A DNA stretch of 64,000 bases, taken from contig NZ_JAAGWF010000010.1 of the NCBI RefSeq assembly GCF_010686765.1, positions 1 to 64,000 of the forward strand, written 5' to 3'. The notes under the pieces were generated by a model. That model worked only from the letters and a program-made list of their open reading frames with translations, ran no database searches and was not told where the DNA came from. How positions within the stretch are numbered: the stretch's first letter is position 1; the number at the start of each line of letters is the position of its first letter. A program made the translations under genes and the position numbers. Origin of the DNA: Geodermatophilus sabuli (GTDB taxonomy: Bacteria; Actinomycetota; Actinomycetes; Mycobacteriales; Geodermatophilaceae). Positions 43,528 to 52,239 of this stretch are shown one piece after another.

Positions 43528-44801
43528 ACCCGCCTGGGACCACCCCGACCGCGGAGGTCGAGCGCGTCTTCCGCGAGGCGTACGGGCGCGCGGTCGCCGT
43601 CCTGACCCGCCTCCTCGGCGACATCGACGCCGCCGAGGAGGCGGTGCAGGACGCCTTCGTCACCGCCGTGGCCCGCTGGCCGGAGGACGGGGTGCCGCCC
43701 AGCCCGGCCGGCTGGATCGTCACCACCGCCCGCAACCGGGCCATCGACCGGCTGCGCCGCGAGTCCACCCGGGTCGACCGGTACCGCGCCGCCGCGCTGC
43801 TGGCCGACCCGGCCCCACCGCCCGAGGAGGGCGCCGTGCGCGACGACCGGCTCCGCATGCTGTTCACCTGCTGCCACCCGGCGCTGGCGCCCGCCGCCCG
43901 CGTCGCCCTGACCCTCCGGCTGGTCGGCGGGCTGACCACCGCCGAGATCGCGCACGCCTTCCTCGTCCCGGAGGCGACGATGGCGCAGCGGCTGGTGCGG
44001 GCGAAGGCCAAGATCCGGGCCGCGCGGATCCCGTACCGGGTGCCGGCCGAGGCCGACCTGCCCGACCGGTTGCGCGGCGTCCTCGCCGTCGTCTACCTCG
44101 TCTTCACCGAGGGGCACACGGCCAGCTCGGGCGAGGCGCTGGTGCGGACCGCCCTGTGCGCCGAGGCGGTGCGGCTCGGCCGGGAGCTGGCCGAGCTGAT
44201 GCCCGACGAGCCCGAGGTGTCCGGCCTGCTCGCGCTCATGCTGCTGGTCGAGTCGCGCCGCCCGGCCCGGGTGTCACCGGACGGCGACCTGGTGCCCCTG
44301 GCCGAGCAGGACCGGGCACGGTGGGACGCCGCTCTCGTCGCCGAGGGGCAGGCGCTCGTCCGCCGCTGCCTGCGGCGGAACGCGCCGGGGCCCTACCAGC
44401 TGCAGGCGGCGATCCAGGCGGTGCACAGCGACGCCCGGACCACCGCCGACACCGACTGGGCGCAGGTCGTGGCCCTCTACGACCACCTGACCGCGCTGGC
44501 ACCGAGCCCGATGGTGGCGCTCAACCGGGCGGTCGCGGTGGCCGAGCTGGCGGGGCCGGCGGAGGGTCTGGCGCTGGTGGAGCAGCTCGACCTGCCGGGG
44601 CACCACCTGCTGCCCGCCGTCCGGGCCGACCTGCTCCGCCGGCTGGGGCGGGCGGCGGAGGCCGACACCGCCTACCGCGCGGCGATCGCGCTGGCCGGCA
44701 ACGCGGCCGAGCGGGCCTTCCTGGAGCGCCGGCGAGCGGAGCTGGGGCGGGCGGGTCCTGGGGAGGGAGGTCCTAGTCGCGCTGCCGGCGCTGCTTCTTG
44801 A
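43521..44801 (+). CDS. ECF sigma factor with C-terminal helical extension (ECF42-like)
   Basis: The 426-residue protein has sigma region 2 (VFREAYGRAVAVLTRLLGDI, AEEAVQDAFVTAVARWP, then TTARNRAIDRLRRES) and region 4 (MLFTCCHPALAPAARVALTL, EIAHAFLVPEATMAQRLVRA). A roughly 230-residue C-terminal TPR-like domain follows (QAAIQAVHSDARTTADTDW, ALNRAVAVAELAGPAEGLAL). This architecture next to a DGPF/YCII gene defines ECF42-like systems, in which the extension rather than an anti-sigma factor is thought to control activity. The GTG start overlaps the YCII gene. Confidence 0.9.
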   Translation: MLNPPGTTPTAEVERVFREAYGRAVAVLTRLLGDIDAAEEAVQDAFVTAVARWPEDGVPPSPAGWIVTTARNRAIDRLRRESTRVDRYRAAALLADPAPPPEEGAVRDDRLRMLFTCCHPALAPAARVALTLRLVGGLTTAEIAHAFLVPEATMAQRLVRAKAKIRAARIPYRVPAEADLPDRLRGVLAVVYLVFTEGHTASSGEALVRTALCAEAVRLGRELAELMPDEPEVSGLLALMLLVESRRPARVSPDGDLVPLAEQDRARWDAALVAEGQALVRRCLRRNAPGPYQLQAAIQAVHSDARTTADTDWAQVVALYDHLTALAPSPMVALNRAVAVAELAGPAEGLALVEQLDLPGHHLLPAVRADLLRRLGRAAEADTAYRAAIALAGNAAERAFLERRRAELGRAGPGEGGPSRAAGAAS

Positions 44802-45213
44802 GGTCCCCGCGCTGCTTCTTGGCCTGGATCCGCCGCTCCTGGGACCCGCGGGTCGGCCTGGTGCGGCGCCGGGCGGCCGGAGGTGCGGCCAGCGCGGCCC
44901 GCAGCACCGCGGCCAGCCGCTCGCGCGCGGCCTGCCGGTTGCGCAGCTGCTGCCGGTGCTCGCTGGCCACGACGGTCAGCACGCCGTCGGTGAGCCGGCC
45001 GGCCAGCCGCTGCGTCAGCCGCTGCCGCTGCGTCTCGGTGAGCCCGGGCAACGACAGCGGGCTCACCGAGAGCTCGACCCGGGAGTCGGCGGTGTTCACG
45101 CCCTGCCCACCGGGCCCCGACGATCGGGAGAACCGCCAGCCCAGTGCCGACGCCGGCACGACGAGCGAGCCGGTGACCGGCAGGTCCGCGGAGGCGTCGT
45201 CGGTGGTCGGCAC
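44773..45213 (-). CDS. arfB: Peptidyl-tRNA hydrolase ArfB-like (ribosome rescue)
   Basis: The 146-residue protein has the class I release-factor core with the catalytic GGQ in RSSGPGGQGVNTADSRVELS (about 31-50) and a strongly basic C-terminal tail (RGSQERRIQAKKQRGDLKKQ) that would enter the empty mRNA channel of stalled ribosomes. It therefore hydrolyses peptidyl-tRNA on non-stop complexes. GTG start. Its 3' end overlaps the convergent sigma factor gene by 29 bp. Confidence 0.92.
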   Translation of the reverse strand: MPTTDDASADLPVTGSLVVPASALGWRFSRSSGPGGQGVNTADSRVELSVSPLSLPGLTETQRQRLTQRLAGRLTDGVLTVVASEHRQQLRNRQAARERLAAVLRAALAAPPAARRRTRPTRGSQERRIQAKKQRGDLKKQRRQRD

Positions 45214-45284
45214 CCGTCCAGTCTCGCCGACGCGTCGCGCGACGCGCGGCTGGACGGGGGCGGACGCGTGGGACGCTGCCGCGC

Positions 45285-45902
45285 ATGACGGCCCCCGTGC
45301 CCCGACCGCCGCTGCTGATCGCCGGTGTGGCGGGAGCGCTCACCGTCGCGGCCGGGCTCGCCGGCGCACTGGGCTGGCCGGTGCCCGACCGCACCACGTC
45401 CGGCTGGCAGGTGGCGGACGTGGCGCCGTCCCTGCTGCTCCTCGTGGCCGGCGGCGCGGCCCTCTGCCTGGTCGTCGCCGCCGTCCTGGTGCGCCCCGCG
45501 ACGCTCGGCTCGCCCCTGGCCACGGGGGCGTGGTGGGCGATGGCCGTGGTGGCGGCCGCGGCGCTGGTCTGGCACGACCTGTTCCTCGCCGCCCTGAACG
45601 ACACCGGTGGACCGGTCATCCCGGTCTTCGACTGGCTGTTCGCCTTCGTCCCGGCGTTCGTCGTCGCGCTGGCCGGTCGCCGGCACGGCCGGGCGGTCCA
45701 GCTGCGGGCCGCCGTGGGCACCGGGGTGGTCACCGTGCCCCTGGTCGCGCTCGGCTCGGCGCTGACCGACGGCAGCACGGGCGTGCTGACCGCCCTCGCC
45801 GGCGGGCTCTACGGCGCCATCCTGTTCGGCGTCGGACCGCTCGCCGTCGCGACGCTGCTCACCCTGACCCCGGGCGACCGCCCCGCGGCGACCGCGCGCT
45901 GA
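45285..45902 (+). CDS. Six-helix membrane protein of unknown function
   Basis: The 205-residue protein has about six hydrophobic segments, starting LLIAGVAGALTVAAGLAGAL at residue 10 and ending GVGPLAVATLLTLTPG. No transporter or enzyme motif is seen. The ATG start has no close neighbour on the same strand; it lies between arfB and yidD, which both read the other way. Confidence 0.75.
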   Translation: MTAPVPRPPLLIAGVAGALTVAAGLAGALGWPVPDRTTSGWQVADVAPSLLLLVAGGAALCLVVAAVLVRPATLGSPLATGAWWAMAVVAAAALVWHDLFLAALNDTGGPVIPVFDWLFAFVPAFVVALAGRRHGRAVQLRAAVGTGVVTVPLVALGSALTDGSTGVLTALAGGLYGAILFGVGPLAVATLLTLTPGDRPAATAR

Positions 45903-45911
45903 GCCGCGTCC

Positions 45912-46442
45912 TCAGGCCGCGGCCGGCACCGGATCCGGTCCGCCGGCGGCACCGGGGCGGCAGCGGGCCAGCCGGCGCACGGTCAGCCACGAGCCGCGCC
46001 CCGCGCCGTGCTCCTCCAGCGCGGTGACGGCGTAGGCGGAGCAGGTCGGCTCGTACCGGCAGGACGGCGGCCGGCGCGGGCTGATCTCGCGCTGGTAGAC
46101 GCGGACGGCGGCGACCAGCCGGTCCCGCACCCGCGTCCCGCGCTCCCCGGTGCCGGCGACGTGCACGTGCCGCAGCGTCGTCGGGGTGAGGAAGAGCCCG
46201 TCGATGCCGCAGCCGATCGCGTTGGCCAGGCAGCAGCCGGTGTTGAGGAACAGCAGGTCCCGCAGGCAGGAGTCGTTGCGGTCGTAGCCGCCGCGGTACC
46301 GCCGCCCGTAGCCGCCGTAGCCCGGCATCGGCGCGCCGTAGCCGCCGAAGCCCTGCCCGTAGCCGGGGCCGTAGCCGGGACCCAGGCCGCGGTGCCGGCG
46401 CCGCCGGCGAGGACCCCAGCCACTGCTCCAGATGAAGACCAT
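45912..46442 (-). CDS. yidD: YidD-like protein with Gly/Tyr- and Cys-rich N-terminal extension
   Basis: The last 80 residues are a YidD domain (membrane protein insertion efficiency factor): [20 protein letters not shown] followed by [14 protein letters not shown] and RRLARCRP. YidD usually has 70-110 residues; here 95 precede the domain. The extension contains an arginine patch, about 30 residues rich in Gly-Tyr ([16 protein letters not shown]), and a hydrophobic Cys-rich stretch [20 protein letters not shown]. The ATG at 46442 is the natural start of this frame. The extension may anchor the protein to the membrane. Confidence 0.85.
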   Translation of the reverse strand: MVFIWSSGWGPRRRRRHRGLGPGYGPGYGQGFGGYGAPMPGYGGYGRRYRGGYDRNDSCLRDLLFLNTGCCLANAIGCGIDGLFLTPTTLRHVHVAGTGERGTRVRDRLVAAVRVYQREISPRRPPSCRYEPTCSAYAVTALEEHGAGRGSWLTVRRLARCRPGAAGGPDPVPAAA

Positions 46443-46500
46443 GCGCCGATCCTGCGGGCGGACGGGCCGGCCCGCGAGACGACCGGGGAGGATCGGCGGC

Positions 46501-47406
46501 ATGCCCGCCTCCTCCCTGGCCACGGCCCTGGCCGCCGGGCCCGTCGTCCTCGACGGCGGTCTCGCCACCCAGCTCGAGGCCCAGGGGCACGACCTCTCCT
46601 CGGCCCTGTGGTCGGCGCGGCTGCTGCGCACCGACCCCGACGCGATCGTGGCCGCGCACGCCGCGTTCGCCGCCGCCGGCGCCCAGGTGGCGACGACGGC
46701 GAGCTACCAGGCCTCGGTCGAGGGCCTCGCCGCGGTCGGCGTGGCCGCCGCCGAGGCGCGGGCGCTGATCGCCGGCTCGGTGCGGCTGGCCCGCCGGGGC
46801 GCACCCGGCTGCTGGGTCGCCGGGTCGGTCGGGCCGTACGGGGCGGTGCTGGCCGACGGCTCCGAGTACACCGGCGGCTACGTCGGCTCGGTGGGCGTGG
46901 CGGAGCTGCGGGCCTTCCACCGGCCGCGGATGGAGCTCCTCGCCGAGGCCGGCGCCGACGTCCTGGCCTGCGAGACCGTGCCCGCCGCGGCGGAGGCCGA
47001 GGCGCTGCTGCGCGAGGCCGAGGCGGTGGGCGTGCCGGTCTGGCTGTCGCTGACGACGGTCGTCGACGCCGGCGGCGTCGTCCGCACCCGCCGGGGCGAG
47101 CGGGCCGCCGACGTCTTCGCGATGGCCGCCGGCGTCGGCGAGGTGCTGGCCGTGGGGGTCAACTGCACGGCGCCGTCGGCCGTCGGGCCGTCCCTGGCCG
47201 CGGCGGCGTCGGCCGGGAAGCCACTGGTCGCCTATCCGAACCGCGGCGAGCGCTGGGACGCCGTCGCCCGCCGCTGGACCGGCACCCCCGGCCTCCCGGT
47301 CGACGACGTCCCGGCGTGGACCGCCGCCGGCGCCCGCCTGGTCGGCGGCTGCTGCCGGGTCGGCCCGGCCGACGTCGCCGCCCTCGCCGCCGCCGTGGTG
47401 ACGTGA
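46501..47406 (+). CDS. mmuM: Homocysteine S-methyltransferase
   Basis: This zinc-dependent enzyme methylates homocysteine to methionine, usually with S-methylmethionine or SAM as donor. The 301-residue protein has [18 protein letters not shown] at the N-terminus, the catalytic-site region ASYQAS, and the zinc cysteines in GVNCTAPS and GGCCRVGP. It is divergent from the yidD-like gene with 58 bp between starts and convergent with an SDR gene across a repeat element. Confidence 0.93.
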   Translation: MPASSLATALAAGPVVLDGGLATQLEAQGHDLSSALWSARLLRTDPDAIVAAHAAFAAAGAQVATTASYQASVEGLAAVGVAAAEARALIAGSVRLARRGAPGCWVAGSVGPYGAVLADGSEYTGGYVGSVGVAELRAFHRPRMELLAEAGADVLACETVPAAAEAEALLREAEAVGVPVWLSLTTVVDAGGVVRTRRGERAADVFAMAAGVGEVLAVGVNCTAPSAVGPSLAAAASAGKPLVAYPNRGERWDAVARRWTGTPGLPVDDVPAWTAAGARLVGGCCRVGPADVAALAAAVVT

Positions 47407-47475
47407 GGGAACGGCCCCGTTGCAGGGGCCCGCCGCGAGCGTGCGAGCGGTGAGGGGCAGCGGGGTCCTCCCTCA
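47404..47475. repeat. Intergenic GC-rich repeat, copy C (terminator)
   Basis: It starts with the TGA of mmuM and ends with the TCA that is the stop of the convergent SDR gene. The outer ends TGAGGGA (47404-47410) and TCCCTCA (47469-47475) are complementary. An internal hairpin is formed by GGCCCC and GGGGCC around GTTGCA. The core TTGCAGGGGCCCGCCGCGAG is shared with copies at 23875 and 27041. Confidence 0.65.
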
Positions 47476-48330
47476 GAGGATGGGCTTGCCTCCGGTCACC
47501 GCGACGCGGGCGCCGGAGACGTAGGACGCCTCGTCGCTGGCGAGCAGCACGTAGACCGGGGCGAGCTCGGCCGGCTGCCCGGCGCGACCCATCGGGACCT
47601 GCTGGCCGAAGCTCTCCACCTTCTCCTCGGGCATGGTCGCCGGGATCAGCGGCGTCCACACCGGACCCGGAGCGACGCTGTTGGCCCGGATCCCCTTCTC
47701 GGCGAGCATCTGCGCCAGCGACGCGGTGAAGTTGGCGATCCCGGCCTTGGTCATCGCGTAGGGCGCCAGGTTGGGGCTCGGGTTGTCGGAGTTCACCGAC
47801 GAGGAGTTGATGATCGACGCGCCCGGCGACATGTGCGGGATGGCGTCCTTGCAGAGCGTGAACATCGCGGTGAGGTTGACCGCGAGCGTGTGGTCCCACT
47901 CGTCGTCGGAGACCTCGTCCAGCGAGTCGTGGCTCATCTGGAAGGCGGCGTTGTTCACCAGGACGTCGACCTTGCCGAACGCCTCGACCGCCGCGGGGAT
48001 GATCGTCTTCTGGTGCGCGCGATCGGCCAGGTCACCGGGGACGAGCACGCACCTGCGCCCGGCCTCCTCGACGTACTTCTTGGTGTCCTCGGCGTCCTCG
48101 TGCTCGTTCAGGTAGGAGATCAGCACGTCGGCGCCCTCCCGGGCGAACGCGATGGCGACCGCGCGGCCGATGCCGCTGTCTCCGCCGGTGATGACCGCGG
48201 CCTTGCCGGTGAGCTTCCCGGAGCCGCGGTAGGTCTCCTCGCCGTGGTCGGGCTTGGGGCTCATCTCACCCAGCGTGCCGGGGACGTCCTGCTGCTGGGC
48301 GGGCTGGGACTCGGGGCGTGGTGACGACAC
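47473..48330 (-). CDS. SDR family oxidoreductase (stress-type, long N-terminus)
   Basis: This classical SDR has 285 residues with a 40-residue N-terminal tail typical of the YdaD/YhdG-like branch (PAQQQDVPGTLGEMSPKPDH). Cofactor motif TGGDSGIGRAVAIAFAREGA, VNNAAFQ, and catalytic YAMTK with a serine in INSSSVN are all intact. The substrate is unknown; relatives are general stress proteins. GTG start. Confidence 0.88.
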   Translation of the reverse strand: MSSPRPESQPAQQQDVPGTLGEMSPKPDHGEETYRGSGKLTGKAAVITGGDSGIGRAVAIAFAREGADVLISYLNEHEDAEDTKKYVEEAGRRCVLVPGDLADRAHQKTIIPAAVEAFGKVDVLVNNAAFQMSHDSLDEVSDDEWDHTLAVNLTAMFTLCKDAIPHMSPGASIINSSSVNSDNPSPNLAPYAMTKAGIANFTASLAQMLAEKGIRANSVAPGPVWTPLIPATMPEEKVESFGQQVPMGRAGQPAELAPVYVLLASDEASYVSGARVAVTGGKPIL

Positions 48331-48428
48331 GTCGTTCCTCCGGTGCGGGTCGCGGGTGCGCCCGGGCCCTTCCGGCCCGGGCGTCCTCCCCGCCGCCTAC
48401 CCGGCTCGCGCCGTGCGGAACCCGGCGG

Positions 48429-48563
48429 TCAGGCGGCCCGCAGGACCGACGTCCTCGCCGGGGCGGCGATCGGCAGCTGCCAGCGCATCTCCAGCCGCCG
48501 TCGTCCCGACTCGTCCGTCACCGTCGTCCAGCGGCACTCCGGACATCCCGTGTCACGCATCAT
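48429..48563 (-). CDS. Small CxxC protein (44 aa)
   Basis: This short frame reads MMRDTGCPECRWTTVTDESG and continues to LRAA. Two cysteines in CPEC suggest a metal or redox site. GGGAGGTGGCGAC before the first ATG is a very good ribosome-binding site with 7-base spacing, the main reason for the call. It lies in an otherwise empty 395-bp interval between the SDR gene and the divergent helicase gene. No family is recognised. Confidence 0.6.
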   Translation of the reverse strand: MMRDTGCPECRWTTVTDESGRRRLEMRWQLPIAAPARTSVLRAA

Positions 48564-48576
48564 GTCGCCACCTCCC

Positions 48577-48594
48577 GTTCACCTGTTGTTCACC
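48577..48594. repeat. Direct repeat GTTCACC x2
   Basis: Two GTTCACC heptamers (48577-48583 and 48588-48594) are separated by TGTT, an 11-bp period placing them on one DNA face. They lie 14 bases before the 44-aa gene and may be an operator. The rest of the interval up to the helicase start at 48726 shows no further feature. Confidence 0.3.
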
Positions 48595-48725
48595 TTCGAC
48601 CAGGATCGGCCGTCCAGACCCGCTGCTGGAGCGGTCGTTACCGGATCGTGATCGGCCGGGCCGGTGGTGGCGCCGCAGGGCGGCCCCCGGGAAGGGACGG
48701 CGCATCGGGCACGCTGTCCCCCACG

Positions 48726-51266
48726 ATGACCGCCACCGCCCCCCTGCTCGACGACCCGACCGACCTGGCCGCGCTCCGCGCCCGCGGCGCCGACCCCGAC
48801 GAGCTGTTCGCCGCGTTCGCCGCCTGGGCCGAGGCGGGCGGCACGCCGCTGTACCCCGCGCAGGAGGAGGCGCTGATCGAGCTGGTCAGCGGCGCCAACG
48901 TCGTCCTGGCCACCCCGACCGGCTCCGGGAAGTCGCTCGTGGCCACCGGCGCGCAGTACGCGGCGCTGGCGGCCGGCCGGCGCAGCTTCTACACCGCACC
49001 GATCAAGGCGCTGGTCAGCGAGAAGTTCTTCGCCCTCTGCGGGGTCTTCGGCGCGGCCAACGTCGGGATGCTCACCGGCGACGCGGCGGTCAACCGGGAC
49101 GCGCCGATCATCGCCTGCACCGCCGAGGTGCTGGCCAACATCGCGCTGCGCGAGGGCGCGGACGCCGAGATCGGTCTCGTCGTCATGGACGAGTTCCACT
49201 TCTACGGCGACCCCGACCGTGGCTGGGCCTGGCAGGTCCCGCTGCTGGAGCTGCCGCGGGCGCAGTTCCTGCTGATGAGCGCCACCCTCGGCGACGTCAC
49301 GACGCTGCGCGAGGACCTGACCCGCCGCACCGGCCGGCCCACTGCGCTGGTCGCCTCCGCCGAGCGCCCGGTGCCGCTGCACCACTACTACGCGACCACG
49401 CCGATGCACGAGACGATCCAGGACCTGCTCGACACCCGCCAGGCGCCGGTCTACGTCGTCCACTTCACCCAGGCGTCGGCGCTGGAGCGGGCGCAGGCGC
49501 TGATGAGCGTCAACGTGGCCACCAAGGAGGAGAAGGCCGCGATCGCCGACCTGATCGGCGGCTTCCGGTTCTCCTCGGCCTTCGGGACGACGCTGTCGCG
49601 GCTGGTCCGCCACGGCATCGGCGTCCACCACGCCGGGATGCTGCCCAAGTACCGGCGGCTGGTGGAGCAGCTGGCCCAGGCCGGCCTGCTCAAGGTCATC
49701 TGCGGCACCGACACCCTCGGGGTCGGCATCAACGTGCCGATCCGCACGGTCGTCTTCTCCGCCCTCTCCAAGTACGACGGCACCCGCACGCGGCTGCTCA
49801 ACGCCCGTGAGTTCCACCAGATCGCCGGGCGCGCGGGCCGGGCGGGGTACGACACCGCGGGCACCGTCGTCGTCCAGGCGCCCGAGCACGAGGTGGAGAA
49901 CCTCAAGCAGTTCGCGAAGGTCGCCGACGACCCGAAGAAGCGGCGCAAGCTGGTCCGCCGGAAGGTGCCCGAGGGCATGGTGCCGTGGAGCGAGGCGACG
50001 ATGAACCGGCTCGTCGCGGCCGCGCCCGAGCCGCTGACCAGCAACATGCGGGTGACCACCGCGATGGTCCTGGACGTCGTCGACCGGCCAGGCGACCCGT
50101 TCGTCGCGATGCGGCGGCTGCTCACCGAGAACCACGAGCCGCGCAAGCGGCAGCTGCGGCACGTCCGCGAGGCGATCGGCATCGCCCGCTCGCTGCTGCA
50201 GGCCGGCGTCCTGGAGCGCCTGCCCGAGCCCGAGCCGGACGGCCGCCGGTACGACCTCGTGATCGACCTGCCGCCGGACTTCGCGCTCAACCAGCCGCTG
50301 TCGACCTTCGCGCTGGCGGCCATCGAGCTGCTCGACCCGGCCGGCGACACCTACCCGCTGGACGTCGTCAGCGTCATCGAGGCGACGCTGGACGACCCAC
50401 GGCAGGTCCTGGCCGCCCAGCTGAACAAGGCCAAGGGCGAGGCGGTCGCCCAGATGAAGGCCGAGGGCATCGAGTACGACGAGCGGATGGAGCTGCTCGA
50501 GGGGATCACGTACCCCAAGCCACTGGAGGAGCTGCTGGGGCACGCCTTCGAGGTCTACGTGCGCAGCAACCCGTGGGCCGCCGACGCGCACCTGTCGCCG
50601 AAGTCCGTGGTCCGCGACATGTGGGAGAACGCGTTCACGTTCCGCGAGCTGGTCAACACCTACGGCCTGACCCGCGCCGAGGGTGCGGTGCTTCGGTACC
50701 TCTCCGACGCGTTCAAGGCGCTGCGGTCGGGGGTGCCCGCCGCCGCCCGCACCGAGGAGGTCACCGACCTGGTCGAGTGGCTGGGCGAGCTGGTGCGGCA
50801 GGTCGATTCCAGCCTGCTCGACGAGTGGGAGCAGCTGACCAGCCCGGACCAGCCGCTGGACGCGCCGGTCGCCGTCCCGGCCCGGCCCCGGCCGCTCACC
50901 GGCAACGAGCGCGCCTTCACGGCCATGGTGCGCAACGCGCTGTTCCGCAGGGTGGAGCTGTGGGCCCGCCGCCGCTGGTACGACCTCGGCGAGCTCGACT
51001 CCGGTTCCGGCTGGGACGGCGAGCGATGGGGTGCGGTGGTGCAGGCCTACTTCGCCGAGCACGACGAGGTGCGCACCGGCGCCGACGCCCGCGGGCCCGC
51101 CCTGCTGGTCATCGAGAAGGAGCCGCGCCTCTGGCGGGTCCGGCAGGTCCTCGACGACCCCGCGGGCCACCACGACTGGGGCTTCGACGTGGAGGTCGAC
51201 CTCGAGGCCTCCGACGAGGAGGGCGCGGTGGTCCTCCGGCTGGTCGAGGCCGGCCGCAAGGACTGA
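48726..51266 (+). CDS. Ski2-like DEAD/DEAH-box helicase (DUF3516 type)
   Basis: The 846-residue protein has helicase core motifs: LYPAQEEAL, Walker A TPTGSGKSLVA, the DExH box as MDEFHFYG, SATLGD (motif III) and the motif VI stretch HQIAGRAGRAGYDT. The C-terminal half (about 400-846; RKVPEGMVPWSEATMNRLVA, then PKPLEELLGHAFEVY) matches the DUF3516 extension of actinobacterial RNA helicases. It probably unwinds structured RNA. The ATG at 48726 lies right before the conserved region; the longer open frame upstream lacks features. Confidence 0.9.
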   Translation: MTATAPLLDDPTDLAALRARGADPDELFAAFAAWAEAGGTPLYPAQEEALIELVSGANVVLATPTGSGKSLVATGAQYAALAAGRRSFYTAPIKALVSEKFFALCGVFGAANVGMLTGDAAVNRDAPIIACTAEVLANIALREGADAEIGLVVMDEFHFYGDPDRGWAWQVPLLELPRAQFLLMSATLGDVTTLREDLTRRTGRPTALVASAERPVPLHHYYATTPMHETIQDLLDTRQAPVYVVHFTQASALERAQALMSVNVATKEEKAAIADLIGGFRFSSAFGTTLSRLVRHGIGVHHAGMLPKYRRLVEQLAQAGLLKVICGTDTLGVGINVPIRTVVFSALSKYDGTRTRLLNAREFHQIAGRAGRAGYDTAGTVVVQAPEHEVENLKQFAKVADDPKKRRKLVRRKVPEGMVPWSEATMNRLVAAAPEPLTSNMRVTTAMVLDVVDRPGDPFVAMRRLLTENHEPRKRQLRHVREAIGIARSLLQAGVLERLPEPEPDGRRYDLVIDLPPDFALNQPLSTFALAAIELLDPAGDTYPLDVVSVIEATLDDPRQVLAAQLNKAKGEAVAQMKAEGIEYDERMELLEGITYPKPLEELLGHAFEVYVRSNPWAADAHLSPKSVVRDMWENAFTFRELVNTYGLTRAEGAVLRYLSDAFKALRSGVPAAARTEEVTDLVEWLGELVRQVDSSLLDEWEQLTSPDQPLDAPVAVPARPRPLTGNERAFTAMVRNALFRRVELWARRRWYDLGELDSGSGWDGERWGAVVQAYFAEHDEVRTGADARGPALLVIEKEPRLWRVRQVLDDPAGHHDWGFDVEVDLEASDEEGAVVLRLVEAGRKD

Positions 51267-51353
51267 ACCGGGTGCCACCCCCCTGCCGGCGTTGACCATG
51301 GGGCTCGCGCCGGCGACACGGGAGGACGCGCCGAGCGGGACGGCGAGAACCCC

Positions 51354-51419
51354 ATGATCACGGCGGAGGCGGAGGCGGAGGCGGAGGCGACGGTGGCGGC
51401 GACGGGGGCGGCTGGGTGA
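51354..51419 (+). CDS. Putative 21-aa leader peptide with GGCGGA repeat
   Basis: An ATG at 51354 opens a 21-codon frame, MITAEAEAEAEATVAATGAAG, whose TGA overlaps the GTG start of the TauE/SafE gene as GTGA. The Ala-Glu run comes from about four GGCGGA/GGCGGAG-type units (51361-51389). There is no clear ribosome-binding site. It could couple translation to the permease or be chance low-complexity DNA. Confidence 0.3.
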   Translation: MITAEAEAEAEATVAATGAAG

Positions 51420-52192
51420 CGGCGTGGGAGATGGTCGCGGTCGCCGCGGCCGGGCTGGCCGCGGGCGGCATCAACGCGGTCGTCGGCTCGGGCACGCTGG
51501 TCACGTTCCCGGTGCTGCTCGCCGTCGGGCTGCCGCCGCTCACCGCGACGATCAGCAACTCGCTGGGCCTCGTCCCGGGCGGTCTCACCGGCTCGATCGG
51601 CTACCGGCGCGAGCTCGCCGGCCAGCGGGGCCTGCTGCTGCGGCTGCTCCCGGCGTCGGTGCTCGGCGCGCTCACCGGTGCCTTCCTGCTGCTGCACCTC
51701 CCGGCGGCCAGCTTCGAGGCGGTCGTGCCGGTGCTCGTCGGCCTGGCCGTCGTCCTGGTGGCGGCGCAGCCGGTCCTGCAGCGCGCTCTGACGCGCCGCC
51801 GGGCCGACGACGGCCCGCAGCGGATCGGGCGGGGCCGGCTGGCCGCCCTCGCTGCCGGCGCGTACGCCACGGGCAGCTACGGCGGCTACTTCGCAGCCAG
51901 CCAGGGCGTGCTGCAGATCGGCATCTTCGGGCTGCTGCTGCGCGAGCCGCTGCAGCGGCTCAACGCGATCAAGAACGTGCTGACCCTCGCGGTGAACGCC
52001 GTCGCCGCCGGCGCCTACGTCGTCGTCGCCACCGACCGCGTCGACTGGGCGGCCGCCGCCCTCGTCGCCGGCGGCGCGCTGGTGGGCGGCTGGCTCGGCG
52101 CCCGGTACGGCCGCCGGCTGCCCTCGGCCGTGCTGCGGACGGCGATCGTGGTCCTCGGCTGCGTCGCCATCGCCGTGCTGCTGACCCGCTGA
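51416..52192 (+). CDS. TauE/SafE family permease (first copy)
   Basis: The 258-residue membrane protein has about eight helices in two repeats: GINAVVGSGTLVTFPVLLAV with LPPLTATISNSLGLVPGG, and the second repeat GSYGGYFAASQGVLQIGIFG. Family members export sulfite, sulfoacetate or other organosulfur anions. The GTG start overlaps the TGA of a 21-codon leader frame. It precedes a GAF-ANTAR gene and a second TauE/SafE gene. Confidence 0.88.
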   Translation: MTAWEMVAVAAAGLAAGGINAVVGSGTLVTFPVLLAVGLPPLTATISNSLGLVPGGLTGSIGYRRELAGQRGLLLRLLPASVLGALTGAFLLLHLPAASFEAVVPVLVGLAVVLVAAQPVLQRALTRRRADDGPQRIGRGRLAALAAGAYATGSYGGYFAASQGVLQIGIFGLLLREPLQRLNAIKNVLTLAVNAVAAGAYVVVATDRVDWAAAALVAGGALVGGWLGARYGRRLPSAVLRTAIVVLGCVAIAVLLTR

Positions 52193-52239
52193 CGCCCCGG
52201 GTCGAGGAACGCAGGGGCCGAGGCGGCAAGCTGGTCGGC

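Noticed and set aside
48318..48725. 136-codon N-terminal extension of the helicase
   Set aside because: Low-complexity, no homology to helicases, and it spans a likely promoter and the divergent 44-aa gene.
51298..51356. Imperfect hairpin (ATGGGGCTCGC with GCGAGAACCCCAT) after the helicase
   Set aside because: A bulged stem with a loop over 30 bases and no repeat elsewhere; too weak to call a terminator or ANTAR target.
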